From an uncultured Pseudomonadota bacterium (GTDB lineage: Bacteria > Pseudomonadota > Gammaproteobacteria > Burkholderiales > Burkholderiaceae): a DNA stretch of 26,033 nucleotides. Shown piece after piece: positions 16,931 through 25,163 of this stretch. The notes under the pieces are model-generated. The model worked only from the letters and a program-made list of their open reading frames with translations. It had not been told where the DNA came from and ran no database searches. How positions within the stretch are numbered: the first letter of the stretch is position 1; each line of letters begins with the position of its first letter. Position numbers and translations under genes: made by a program. The DNA lies in assembly GCA_946480245.1 (NCBI GenBank), contig CAMLIZ010000055.1, forward strand, positions 1-26,033, in the 5' to 3' direction.

Positions 16931-16947
16931 AAGACGCAACCCACAAT
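16919..16947 (+). promoter_or_regulatory. Candidate sigma-70 promoter of the sugar ABC operon
   Basis: TTGAGT (16919-16924) and CACAAT (16942-16947) are 17 bases apart, each a 4-of-6 consensus match. The -35 lies inside the palindrome at 16906-16930. Transcription would begin near 16954, followed by an AAGGAG ribosome site at 16965-16970 and the ATG at 16978. Confidence 0.5.
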
Positions 16948-16977
16948 CGCTCCATCCGACAAGCAAGGAGACAAGCG

Positions 16978-17979
16978 ATGCGTTGCAAGCCCTGGATCGT
17001 GCTGGTCGCCACGGGCGGCTTCCTGCTCGCCGCCGCGGCAGCCGACCCTCAGCCGCCGGTGATCGGCCTGATCACGAAGACCGAGACCAATCCCTTCTTC
17101 GTGAAGATGAAGGAGGGCGCGCAGCAGGCCGCCAAGGCCAAGGGCGCCAAGCTGCTCACCGGGGCCGGCAAGCGCGACGGCGACAACGCCGGCCAGGTGA
17201 CGGCGCTGGAGAACATGGTCAACGCCGGCGCCAAGACCATCCTCATCACGCCCGGCGACTCCAAGGCCATCGTGCCGTCGATCCAGAAGGCGCGCGCCAA
17301 GGGCGTGCAGGTGATCGCGCTCGATTCGCCGGCCGACCCGGCCGACGCTACCGATGCGCTGTTCGCCACCGACAACTACAAGGCCGGCGTGCTGATCGGC
17401 GAATACGCCAAGGCCGCGATGGCCGGCAAGCCGGTGAAGATCGCCACGTTGGATCTCTTCCCCGGCCACCCGGTGGGCGCACAGCGCCACAACGGCTTCC
17501 TGAAGGGCTTCGGCCTCGCCGCGCCCGATGCCAAGAGCAACCAGCTGGGCAGCGCACCCGAGGTGGTGTGCATGGCCGACAGCTACGGCGATCAGGCCAA
17601 GGGGCAGACCGCGATGGAGAACTGCCTGCAGAAGAACCCCGACATCGACCTCGTCTACACGATCAACGAGCCCGCAGCCGCCGGGGCCTACCAAGCGCTC
17701 AAGAAGGCCGGCAAGGAAAAGGGCGTGATCATCGTGTCGGTCGACGGCGGCTGCGCGGGCGTGCGCAACGTGAAGGCCGGCATCATCGCCGCCACCTCGC
17801 AGCAGTACCCGCTGAAGATGGCGGCGATGGGCGTGGACGCCGGCGTCGACTACGCCAGGACCGGCAAGAAGGTCAGCGGCTACACCGATACCGGCGTGAC
17901 GCTGATCGCCGACAAGCCGATGGCCGGCGTGGACAGCAAGGACACGAAGACCGGCCTCGCGCTCTGTTGGGGCAAGTGA
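16978..17979 (+). CDS. frcB: Periplasmic sugar-binding protein of an ABC importer (FrcB/RbsB-like)
   Basis: A 333-residue secreted protein. Residues 1-22 form a signal peptide (basic start, VLVATGGFLLAAAAA). The mature part is a type I periplasmic binding fold (Peripla_BP_4): PVIGLITKTETNPFFVKMKEGA, AGAKTILITPGDSKAIVPSIQKARAKGVQVIALDSPAD, and the hinge-side motif VYTINEPAAAGAYQALKKAG. The segment GHPVGAQRHNGFLKGF and the overall layout resemble fructose-binding FrcB proteins more than ribose RbsB, so fructose is the best guess, not proven. It is the first gene of a four-gene operon with a near-ideal AAGGAG site. Its operator and promoter are listed separately. Confidence 0.88.
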   Translation: MRCKPWIVLVATGGFLLAAAAADPQPPVIGLITKTETNPFFVKMKEGAQQAAKAKGAKLLTGAGKRDGDNAGQVTALENMVNAGAKTILITPGDSKAIVPSIQKARAKGVQVIALDSPADPADATDALFATDNYKAGVLIGEYAKAAMAGKPVKIATLDLFPGHPVGAQRHNGFLKGFGLAAPDAKSNQLGSAPEVVCMADSYGDQAKGQTAMENCLQKNPDIDLVYTINEPAAAGAYQALKKAGKEKGVIIVSVDGGCAGVRNVKAGIIAATSQQYPLKMAAMGVDAGVDYARTGKKVSGYTDTGVTLIADKPMAGVDSKDTKTGLALCWGK

Positions 17980-17989
17980 AGGAGCCACC

Positions 17990-18996
<1,007 letters not shown>

Positions 18997-19000
<4 letters not shown>

Positions 19001-19782
19001 AGGCTGGTGTCGTGATGGAGGCGCGCGGCCTCGTCAAGCGCTACGGGCAGGTGACCGCGCTCGACGGCGCCGACTTCGAGCTGCGTGCCGGCGAGATCCT
19101 GGCGGTGATCGGCGACAACGGCGCCGGCAAGTCCTCGCTGATCAAGGCGCTGTCGGGCGCCGTGGTGCCCGATGCCGGCGAGATCAGGCTCGACGGGCAG
19201 CCGGTGCACTTCAGGAGCCCGATCGACGCGCGTCGTGCCGGCATCGAAACCGTGTACCAGGAGCTGGCGGTCGCGCCCGCGATGACGATCGCCGAGAACC
19301 TGTTCCTCGGACGCGAGCACACCCGCTTCGGCGTCATCGGCCGGCTGCTGCGCATCCTCGACAAGAAGCGCATGGTCGAGGAGGCCAAGGCCGCGATGGC
19401 GGATCTGAAGATCGGCATCCGCTCGATGAACCAGGCCGTCGAGACCTTGTCCGGCGGGCAGCGCCAGGGTGTGGCCGTGGCGCGCAGCGCTGCCTTCGCG
19501 CGCCACGTGGTCATCATGGACGAGCCCACCGCGGCGCTCGGCGTGAAGGAAGGCAACATGGTGCTGGAGCTGATCCGCCGCGTGCGCGACCGCGGGCTGC
19601 CGGTGATCCTGATCAGCCACAACATGCCGCACGTGTTCGAGATCGCCGACCGCATCCACATCGCGCGGCTGGGCAAGCGCGCCGCGGTGGTCAACCCGAA
19701 GAAGATGAGCATGAGCGACACGGTGGCCGTGATGACGGGTGCGATGCGGCCGGAGGACATCCCGGCCGAGGCGCTGGCCTGA
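18997..19782 (+). CDS. frcA: Sugar ABC transporter ATP-binding protein (FrcA-like, single domain)
   Basis: A 261-residue ATPase with one nucleotide-binding domain: Walker A GDNGAGKS (39-46), Q-loop YQELAVAP, signature LSGGQRQ (from residue 151), Walker B VVIMDEPTAAL (D175, E176), H-loop ISHNM. Most CUT2 sugar importers use a duplicated ATPase of about 500 residues; the single-domain form is the FrcA type, so the protein would act as a homodimer. ATG 18997 has a GGAGG site inside frcC and overlaps the frcC stop; ATG 19015 is a possible internal alternative. It lies four bases upstream of the ROK regulator gene. Confidence 0.92.
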
Positions 19783-19786
19783 GCCG

Positions 19787-21004
19787 ATGGTGGACATGAC
19801 CACGGGGGAGCCGCACCTGCGCCCGCAAGGCTCCAGCCAAGGCGGCGTGCGCCAGTACAACGAGCGCGTAGTGCTGCAGGCCGTGCGCCAGCACGGCGCC
19901 TTGGCGGGTGCCGACATCGCGCGGCTCACGCGCCTGACGGCGCAGACGGTGTCGCTGATCACCAAGCGCCTGCTCGACGACGGCCTGCTGATCAAGGGCG
20001 CGCCGGTGCGCGGCAAGGTGGGCCAGCCCTCGGTGCCGCTGGCGCTGGACCCGGACGGCGCCTACGCCATCGGCATCAAGGTGGGCCGGCGCAGCATGGA
20101 CATGCTGCTGCTCGACTTTGCCGGCGCCGTGCGCCAGCGTGCGTCCTTGGCCTACGAGTTCCCCGATCCGGACGTGCTGCTGCCCGAGATCACGCAGTGC
20201 GTGAAGGCGTTCCGCAAGTCACTGGCGCCGGCACGGCGCGAGCGGCTGCAGGGCATCGGCATCGCGGCGCCGCTGTCGCTGGGCGGCTGGCACAAGCTGC
20301 TGCATGTGGACCCGGCGGTGGCCGACAAGTGGAACCATGTGGATCTGTCCGAGCGCGTGTCGCGGGCCGCGGCGCTGCCGGTGCACTTCGTCAAGGACAC
20401 GGCGGCCGCCTGCGTGGCCGAGCTGGTGGCGGGCGTGGGCCGCAGCGTGCGCAGCTTCCTCTATGTCTTCGTCGACACCTTCATCGGGGGTGGGCTGGTG
20501 ATCGACAGCCACCTGCGCGACGGCTTGCACGGCAATGCCGGCGCCGTGGGCTCGCTGGCCCTTTCGCGCCCCGCGCCCGGCGACAGCGCGCCGCCCGCGC
20601 AGCTGCTCAGCGTGGCCTCGCTGCTGAACCTGGAGCTGCTGTACCGCGAGGCCGGCCTCGACACCGACGCCACGCTCGACGAGCGTGCGCTGAAGGCCCC
20701 GTGGCGCGCGCACACGATGCGCTGGCTGCGCGAGGCCAGCCCGGCGATCGCGCTGGCGGTGAACAACGCGGCCTGCCTGCTGGACCTGGAAGGCGTGATC
20801 CTCGACGGCTCCTTCGGCCGCGACTTGCTGGCCTCGCTGCTGGCCAGCGTGGACGAGGCGATGAACGGCTACAACTGGGAGGGCGTCACGCGGCCCGCGC
20901 TGCGCGCCGGCACCATCGGCTCCGATGCGCGTGCGCTGGGCGGTGCGCTGCTGCCGCTGTACGCCAACTTCGCGCCGGACCGCGACCTGTTCCTGAAAGC
21001 CTAG
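19787..21004 (+). CDS. ROK-family transcriptional regulator (FrcR-like)
   Basis: A 405-residue protein from ATG 19787 (19796 is also possible). An N-terminal winged helix-turn-helix (about 20-80: VRQYNERVVLQAVRQHGALAGADIARLTRLTAQTVSLITKRLL) is followed by a ROK sugar-kinase fold (GIGIAAPLS, VKDTAAACVAELVAG, FIGGGLVID). The kinase-like part is altered: the usual AGEIGH is AGAVGS, and the CxCGxxGC zinc motif is absent. The domain therefore probably senses a sugar, or is structural, rather than phosphorylating it. As last gene of the transporter operon it is the likely repressor acting at 16906-16930. Its stop (TAG, 21002-21004) interlocks with the stop of the oppositely oriented flavoprotein gene. 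Confidence 0.9.
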   Translation: MVDMTTGEPHLRPQGSSQGGVRQYNERVVLQAVRQHGALAGADIARLTRLTAQTVSLITKRLLDDGLLIKGAPVRGKVGQPSVPLALDPDGAYAIGIKVGRRSMDMLLLDFAGAVRQRASLAYEFPDPDVLLPEITQCVKAFRKSLAPARRERLQGIGIAAPLSLGGWHKLLHVDPAVADKWNHVDLSERVSRAAALPVHFVKDTAAACVAELVAGVGRSVRSFLYVFVDTFIGGGLVIDSHLRDGLHGNAGAVGSLALSRPAPGDSAPPAQLLSVASLLNLELLYREAGLDTDATLDERALKAPWRAHTMRWLREASPAIALAVNNAACLLDLEGVILDGSFGRDLLASLLASVDEAMNGYNWEGVTRPALRAGTIGSDARALGGALLPLYANFAPDRDLFLKA

Positions 21005-22206
21005 CGCCGCCCGAACATCATCTGCCGCGCCAGCCGGCGCTTCAGCGGCCCGGCCTTCTGCAGCGCCGCCAGGCCGAGGCCGCGCACGGCGGCCAGGCCC
21101 GGCGCCTGCCAGGTGAAGCTGCGCGCGAGGAAGTCGGTGGCGGCGATCATGCTCCAGCGATCCGGCGCGCGGCGCCATTCGAGGCGGCGCAATGCGGCGT
21201 CGATCGACTCGGGTCGGCGCAGCGCGTCCACCAGCTCGTAGGCGTCGCGCAGGCCGAGGTTGAGGCCCTGGCCCGCCACCGGATGCAACGTCTGCGCCGC
21301 ATTGCCGATGCGCACGCAGCGCCCCTGCACCAGCGTGCGCTCGGCGTTCAGCCCCAACGCGAACGACTTCAGCGGCGTGATCGCCACCAGGCGGCCCGCG
21401 GCCGGCGGCACGATGGTGTTCAGCACGGCCAGCCGCTGCGCGTCGCTCAGCTCGCGCACCGGGTCGTCGTCGCTCGGCACGCACCACACCAGCGCGGCAC
21501 GCAGCAGCCCGTCGTCGGTGGGTTTGAGCGGCAGCAGCGCGCACGGGCCTTGGCGCGTGAAGCGCTCGTAGGCCACGCCGGGCGTGCCGCCGGCCACCTG
21601 CACCTGGCCGACCCATGCCGTCTGCCGGTACGAACCGGCCAGCGCCTTGCGCGCCTGCTCCGAGAACACGCCGCCCTCGGCCACCACCGCCAGGTCGAAG
21701 GTCTCTGCGATGCCCGCATCCACCTCCATGCCGCCGGGCACCGGCTTCAGCGCCTGCACCGCGGTGCCGAAGCGCGTGAGCAGGCGCCCGGGCGCGGCCG
21801 CGGCTTCGGCGTGCCAGGCGCGCTGCAGCGGCGCCACCACGGCGCCGTAGCTGAGCACCGCGCCCAGCATCGGCACCGCCTCGTCGATCGCGCGGATGCG
21901 CACCTGCGGCTCGCCGAGCGGCGTGGCCAGCGACGGCGGCGCCTGCGACACGTGCACCTCGGCGATCGGCTGGGCTTGCGCGGCATCCCAGGCCTGCAGG
22001 CGCTGGAGCAGCTGCACGCTGCCCAGCGACAGCGCCAGCGTGCGCGGGTCGCCGCTCACGTCCTTGTCGGCCGGGCGGGCATCGAACAGCGTGATGCGCG
22101 CCGCCGGCAGCGTGCGCGCGGCGTGCAGCGCCAGCGCCAGGCCCACCGGGCCGGCGCCCACGACCGCCAGGTTCAGCCCGGCCGTGTTTCGATCGACATC
22201 GTTCAT
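21001..22206 (-). CDS. UbiH/UbiF/Coq6-family FAD-dependent monooxygenase
   Basis: A 401-residue flavoprotein. The N-terminal dinucleotide fold has GAGPVGLALAL (17-27). The middle D-G region is DLAVVAEGGVFSEQAR, where family members usually have ADG. The GD motif IGNAAQTLHPVAGQGLNLGLRDA is near-complete and binds FAD ribityl/phosphate; its canonical form has GNAAH, here GNAAQ. Ubiquinone-biosynthesis hydroxylases of this family add a ring hydroxyl using O2 and NAD(P)H. Which ring position it acts on cannot be told. ATG 22204-22206 has a GGGGA site upstream, and the GxGxxG fold begins 12 residues later. It is transcribed away from the SPFH gene, and its stop CTA/TAG shares the CTAG at 21001-21004 with the ROK gene. 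Confidence 0.9.
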   Translation of the reverse strand: MNDVDRNTAGLNLAVVGAGPVGLALALHAARTLPAARITLFDARPADKDVSGDPRTLALSLGSVQLLQRLQAWDAAQAQPIAEVHVSQAPPSLATPLGEPQVRIRAIDEAVPMLGAVLSYGAVVAPLQRAWHAEAAAAPGRLLTRFGTAVQALKPVPGGMEVDAGIAETFDLAVVAEGGVFSEQARKALAGSYRQTAWVGQVQVAGGTPGVAYERFTRQGPCALLPLKPTDDGLLRAALVWCVPSDDDPVRELSDAQRLAVLNTIVPPAAGRLVAITPLKSFALGLNAERTLVQGRCVRIGNAAQTLHPVAGQGLNLGLRDAYELVDALRRPESIDAALRRLEWRRAPDRWSMIAATDFLARSFTWQAPGLAAVRGLGLAALQKAGPLKRRLARQMMFGRR

Positions 22207-22229
22207 CGCATTCCCCGTTCTGCCCCGCG

Positions 22230-22235
22230 TATTAT
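22230..22235 (+). promoter_or_regulatory. Candidate -10 element of the SPFH/DUF4178 operon
   Basis: TATTAT matches the -10 consensus at five of six bases and is the only A/T-rich spot in the 57-bp divergent gap. No good -35 lies at the right distance, so an activator or an alternative sigma factor is possible. Transcription starting near 22242 would leave a leader of about 22 nt containing the GAGGAG ribosome site. Confidence 0.35.
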
Positions 22236-22263
22236 TCGCCGCACCGCCACGAGGAGCCGCGCC

Positions 22264-23298
22264 ATGGGACTGATGGATTTCATCAAGAAGCAGTTCATCG
22301 ACGTCATCGAATGGACCGAGAGCGGCGACGGCGTGCTCGCCTGGCGCTTCCCGATCGCTGACCGCGAGATCCAGTACGGCGGCATGCTCACGGTGCGCGA
22401 GTCGCAGATGGCGGTGTTCGTCAACGAAGGCCAGGTGGCCGACGTGTTCGGCCCCGGCCTGCACAAGCTCACCACGCAGACCCTGCCGGTGCTTACCTAC
22501 CTGAAGAACTGGGACAAGCTGTTCCAGTCGCCGTTCAAGAGCGACGTGTACTTCTTCAGCACGCGCCAACAGGTGGACCGGCGCTGGGGCACCACGCAGC
22601 CGGTGACCATCCGCGACAAGGATTTCGGCGCCGTGCGCCTGCGCGCCTTCGGCAACTACGCCTACCGGGTCGCCGACCCCAAGCTCTTCCACACCGAGAT
22701 CTCCGGCACGCGCGAGGCCTACACCGCCGACGACCTGGACGGCCAGCTGCGCGCGCTGATGCTGCAGCACATCTCCGACGCCGTCGCGCAAAGCGGCGTG
22801 CCCTTCCTGGACCTGGCGGCCAACCAGGTGGAGTTCGCGCAGCAGCTGCGCGATGCCACGTCGCCCGCGTTCGAGAAGCTGGGCCTGAAGCTCGAGATGG
22901 TGACGGTGCAGAACGTGTCGCTGCCCGAGGAGCTGCAGAAGATCCTCGACCAGAAGATCGGCATGGGCATGGTCGGCGGCGACATGGGCAAGTTCATGCA
23001 GTACCAGACCGCGCAGGCGATTCCCGAAATGGCCAAGGGCGCGGCGCAAGGCGGCGGCATCGCCGGTGACGCGATGGGCCTGGGCGCCGGCGTGGCGCTG
23101 GGGCAGGTGATGGCGCAGCAGCTGGGCCAGGGGCTGCAGGGCGGCGGCCAGGGCGCGGCGCAGGCCGCAGCGCAGACCGTGAAGCCCGACGAGGTGATGG
23201 CCACGCTGGAGAAGCTGGGCGACCTGAAGGCCAAGGGCATCCTCACCGACGAGGAGTTCGCGGCCAAGAAGGCCGAGCTGCTGAAGAAGCTGGTGTAG
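22264..23298 (+). CDS. SPFH/band-7 domain protein with C-terminal SHOCT domain (YdjI-like)
   Basis: A 344-residue protein with no signal peptide or membrane helix. Residues about 1-235 are the YdjI/'virion core protein-like' SPFH family: MGLMDFIKKQFIDVIEW, ESQMAVFVNEGQVADVFGPGLHKLTTQTLP and the KDFGAVRLRAFGNYAYRVADP segment. A Gly/Ala/Gln-rich linker (about 250-305, GGGIAGDAMGLGAGVALGQ) leads to a SHOCT helical hairpin at the end (LEKLGDLKAKGILTDEEFAAKKAELLKKL). ATG 22264 has a GAGGAG site. In Bacillus, YdjI is encoded with a PspA homologue and a zinc-ribbon membrane protein, so a role as a membrane-surface scaffold in envelope stress is a fair inference. First gene of the four-gene cluster at the right edge. 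Confidence 0.92.
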   Translation: MGLMDFIKKQFIDVIEWTESGDGVLAWRFPIADREIQYGGMLTVRESQMAVFVNEGQVADVFGPGLHKLTTQTLPVLTYLKNWDKLFQSPFKSDVYFFSTRQQVDRRWGTTQPVTIRDKDFGAVRLRAFGNYAYRVADPKLFHTEISGTREAYTADDLDGQLRALMLQHISDAVAQSGVPFLDLAANQVEFAQQLRDATSPAFEKLGLKLEMVTVQNVSLPEELQKILDQKIGMGMVGGDMGKFMQYQTAQAIPEMAKGAAQGGGIAGDAMGLGAGVALGQVMAQQLGQGLQGGGQGAAQAAAQTVKPDEVMATLEKLGDLKAKGILTDEEFAAKKAELLKKLV

Positions 23299-23317
23299 TC
23301 CGCGCGCGACCGCGGCC

Positions 23318-24913
23318 TTGGCCACCGAACCTCCATCGCAGCGCGCCTATCGCGCGTTCTGCCCGAACTGCGGCGCGCCGGTCGAGTTCCGATCGGCCGC
23401 GTCGGCGAGTGCGGTGTGCGGCTATTGCCGCAGCACCCTGGTGCGCGACGGCGATGCCTTGCGCCGCATCGGCATCAGCGCCGAACTGTTCGACGACCAT
23501 TCGCCGCTGCGCATGGGTGCGGCCGGCCGCTACCAGGGCGCCGCGTTCACGCTCGTCGGCCGCCTGCAGTACGGCTATGACGGCGGCACCTGGAACGAAT
23601 GGCATGCGCTGTTCGACAGCGGCAAGTCCGGCTGGCTGAGCGAGGACAACGGCCGCTACGTCTTCGCGTTCGACGCGCCGCTCGCCGGCGAGGCGCCTCC
23701 GGCCGACGAGCTCACGGCCGGCGAGCGCCGGCTGGTCGACGGCCGCCCGTGGAACGTGGCCTCGACCGCCCGCGCCAGGCTGCTGGCTGCCGAGGGCGAG
23801 CTGCCGCGCCCACCGCAGCTGCAGGGCGAGTTCACGGTGGCGGACCTGCGCAACGAGCACGGCGAGGTGGCCACGCTCGACTATGCGCAGCCGGCGGCGC
23901 CTCAATGGTCGGTGGGCCGCTCGGTGGCCTTGAGCGAGCTGGCGATGAGCGGCCTGGCCGAAGCCTCCGAGAAGTCGCTCGGCGCGCGCAGCCTGCCGTG
24001 TCCCAGCTGCGGCAATGCGCTGGAGATCAAGCTCGCCAACACGCAGAGCATCGTCTGCCCGCAATGCCATGCGGTGGTCGACGTGTCGCAGGGCATCGGC
24101 GGCGAGCTGCAGCACTTCCAGCAGGCCAATGCGGGCGCAGGCAACCTGCAGCCGCAGCTGCCGCTGGGCAGCACGGGCAGCTTGGCGCTCGGCGGCCCCG
24201 CGCTGCCGTGGCAGGTGGTCGGCTACATGGAGCGCTGCGACCTGCCGTCCGCGGGGGACGACGACGAGCAGAGCTTTTGGCGCGAGTACCTGCTGTACCA
24301 CCGCACGGCTGGCTTCGCGTTCCTGGTCGACGCCGAGGACGGCTGGAGCTGGGTGGTGCCGATCACCGGGGTGCCCACGGTGCGCGGCGACCGCGCCAGC
24401 CTGGACGGCGTGGACTACCGCAAGCGCTACAGCTACAACGCCAAGACCACCTACGTGCTGGGCGAGTTCTACTGGCGCGTCAGCCGCGACCAGACCAGCT
24501 TCAACACCGACTACGAAGGCACCGGCGCGCAGGCCGACAAGCGCCTCAATCGCGAGATGGCCGGCACGGAGGTGACCTGGTCCGCCGGTGCCACGCTGCC
24601 CGCCGCCGTGGTGGCCGAGGCATTCCGCCTGCCCGCCACGCAGCGCGCGGCACTTCAGCGCGACGCGGCACCCACCGGCGGCTTCAGCCCGCTGGCCAAG
24701 CTGCTGATCGTGCTGGCCGTCATCGTGCTGGTGCTGCTGCTGGCCAGCCGCTGCAGCCACGACGACTGCGACCAGCTGCGCAGCACCTTCGGCGAGAACA
24801 GCAACGAGTACCGCCAGTGCCTGCGCAACGGCGGCGGCGCGGGCGGCGGCTGGTGGCGCTCGCGCGGCGGATCGTTCGGCGGCTTCAGCAGCGGTGGCGG
24901 CGGCCACAAGTGA
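23318..24913 (+). CDS. Double zinc-ribbon, DUF4178-domain membrane protein
   Basis: About 531 residues. There is no ATG before the first zinc ribbon, so I use TTG at 23318; the ribosome site is weak and the start is uncertain. Order: zinc ribbon 1 (C15-x2-C18, C34-x2-C37); first DUF4178 unit (about 65-130, MGAAGRYQGAAFTLVGRLQY); second ribbon (C228-x2-C231, C247-x2-C250); second DUF4178 unit (about 300-430, LPWQVVGYMERCD). One transmembrane helix (about 459-480) follows, then a cysteine-containing charged stretch and a Gly-rich tail with W, F and S. The large N-terminal part is probably cytoplasmic. DUF4178 has no established reaction. It lies 19 nt after the SPFH gene and 25 nt before the DUF350 gene. 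Confidence 0.85.
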   Translation: MATEPPSQRAYRAFCPNCGAPVEFRSAASASAVCGYCRSTLVRDGDALRRIGISAELFDDHSPLRMGAAGRYQGAAFTLVGRLQYGYDGGTWNEWHALFDSGKSGWLSEDNGRYVFAFDAPLAGEAPPADELTAGERRLVDGRPWNVASTARARLLAAEGELPRPPQLQGEFTVADLRNEHGEVATLDYAQPAAPQWSVGRSVALSELAMSGLAEASEKSLGARSLPCPSCGNALEIKLANTQSIVCPQCHAVVDVSQGIGGELQHFQQANAGAGNLQPQLPLGSTGSLALGGPALPWQVVGYMERCDLPSAGDDDEQSFWREYLLYHRTAGFAFLVDAEDGWSWVVPITGVPTVRGDRASLDGVDYRKRYSYNAKTTYVLGEFYWRVSRDQTSFNTDYEGTGAQADKRLNREMAGTEVTWSAGATLPAAVVAEAFRLPATQRAALQRDAAPTGGFSPLAKLLIVLAVIVLVLLLASRCSHDDCDQLRSTFGENSNEYRQCLRNGGGAGGGWWRSRGGSFGGFSSGGGGHK

Positions 24914-24938
24914 CACGCACAACCCAAGGAGCAATCAG

Positions 24939-25163
24939 ATGATGGGCATCGAATGGCTGCGGCCGGGCGTCTTCCTCGGCTCGATCCTGTATGCGCTGGT
25001 CGGCGTGATGGTGTTCTGGATCAGCTTCGTGATCGTCGACAAGATCACGCCCTACGACCTGTGGGGCGAGATCGTCGAGAAGAAGAACCTGGCGCTCGCG
25101 GTGGTGGTGGCGGCGATGTGCCTGGGCATCGCGATGATCGTGGCCGCCGCGATCCACGGGTGA
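24939..25163 (+). CDS. Small DUF350 (UPF0719/YjfL-like) membrane protein
   Basis: A 74-residue protein with two hydrophobic helices (about 10-33 and 49-71) separated by a charged loop, VDKITPYDLWGEIVEKKN, which is the DUF350 repeat core. Many DUF350 proteins carry two such repeats (about 130-140 residues), so this is the single-repeat form and would have to oligomerise. ATG 24939 (a second ATG follows directly at 24942) has an AGGAG site nine bases upstream. The stop overlaps the GTG start of the next gene (GTGA), indicating tight translational coupling with the spermidine-synthase-like protein. Biochemical function unknown; the family neighbours PspA, DUF4178 and polyamine-enzyme genes. Confidence 0.85.
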   Translation: MMGIEWLRPGVFLGSILYALVGVMVFWISFVIVDKITPYDLWGEIVEKKNLALAVVVAAMCLGIAMIVAAAIHG

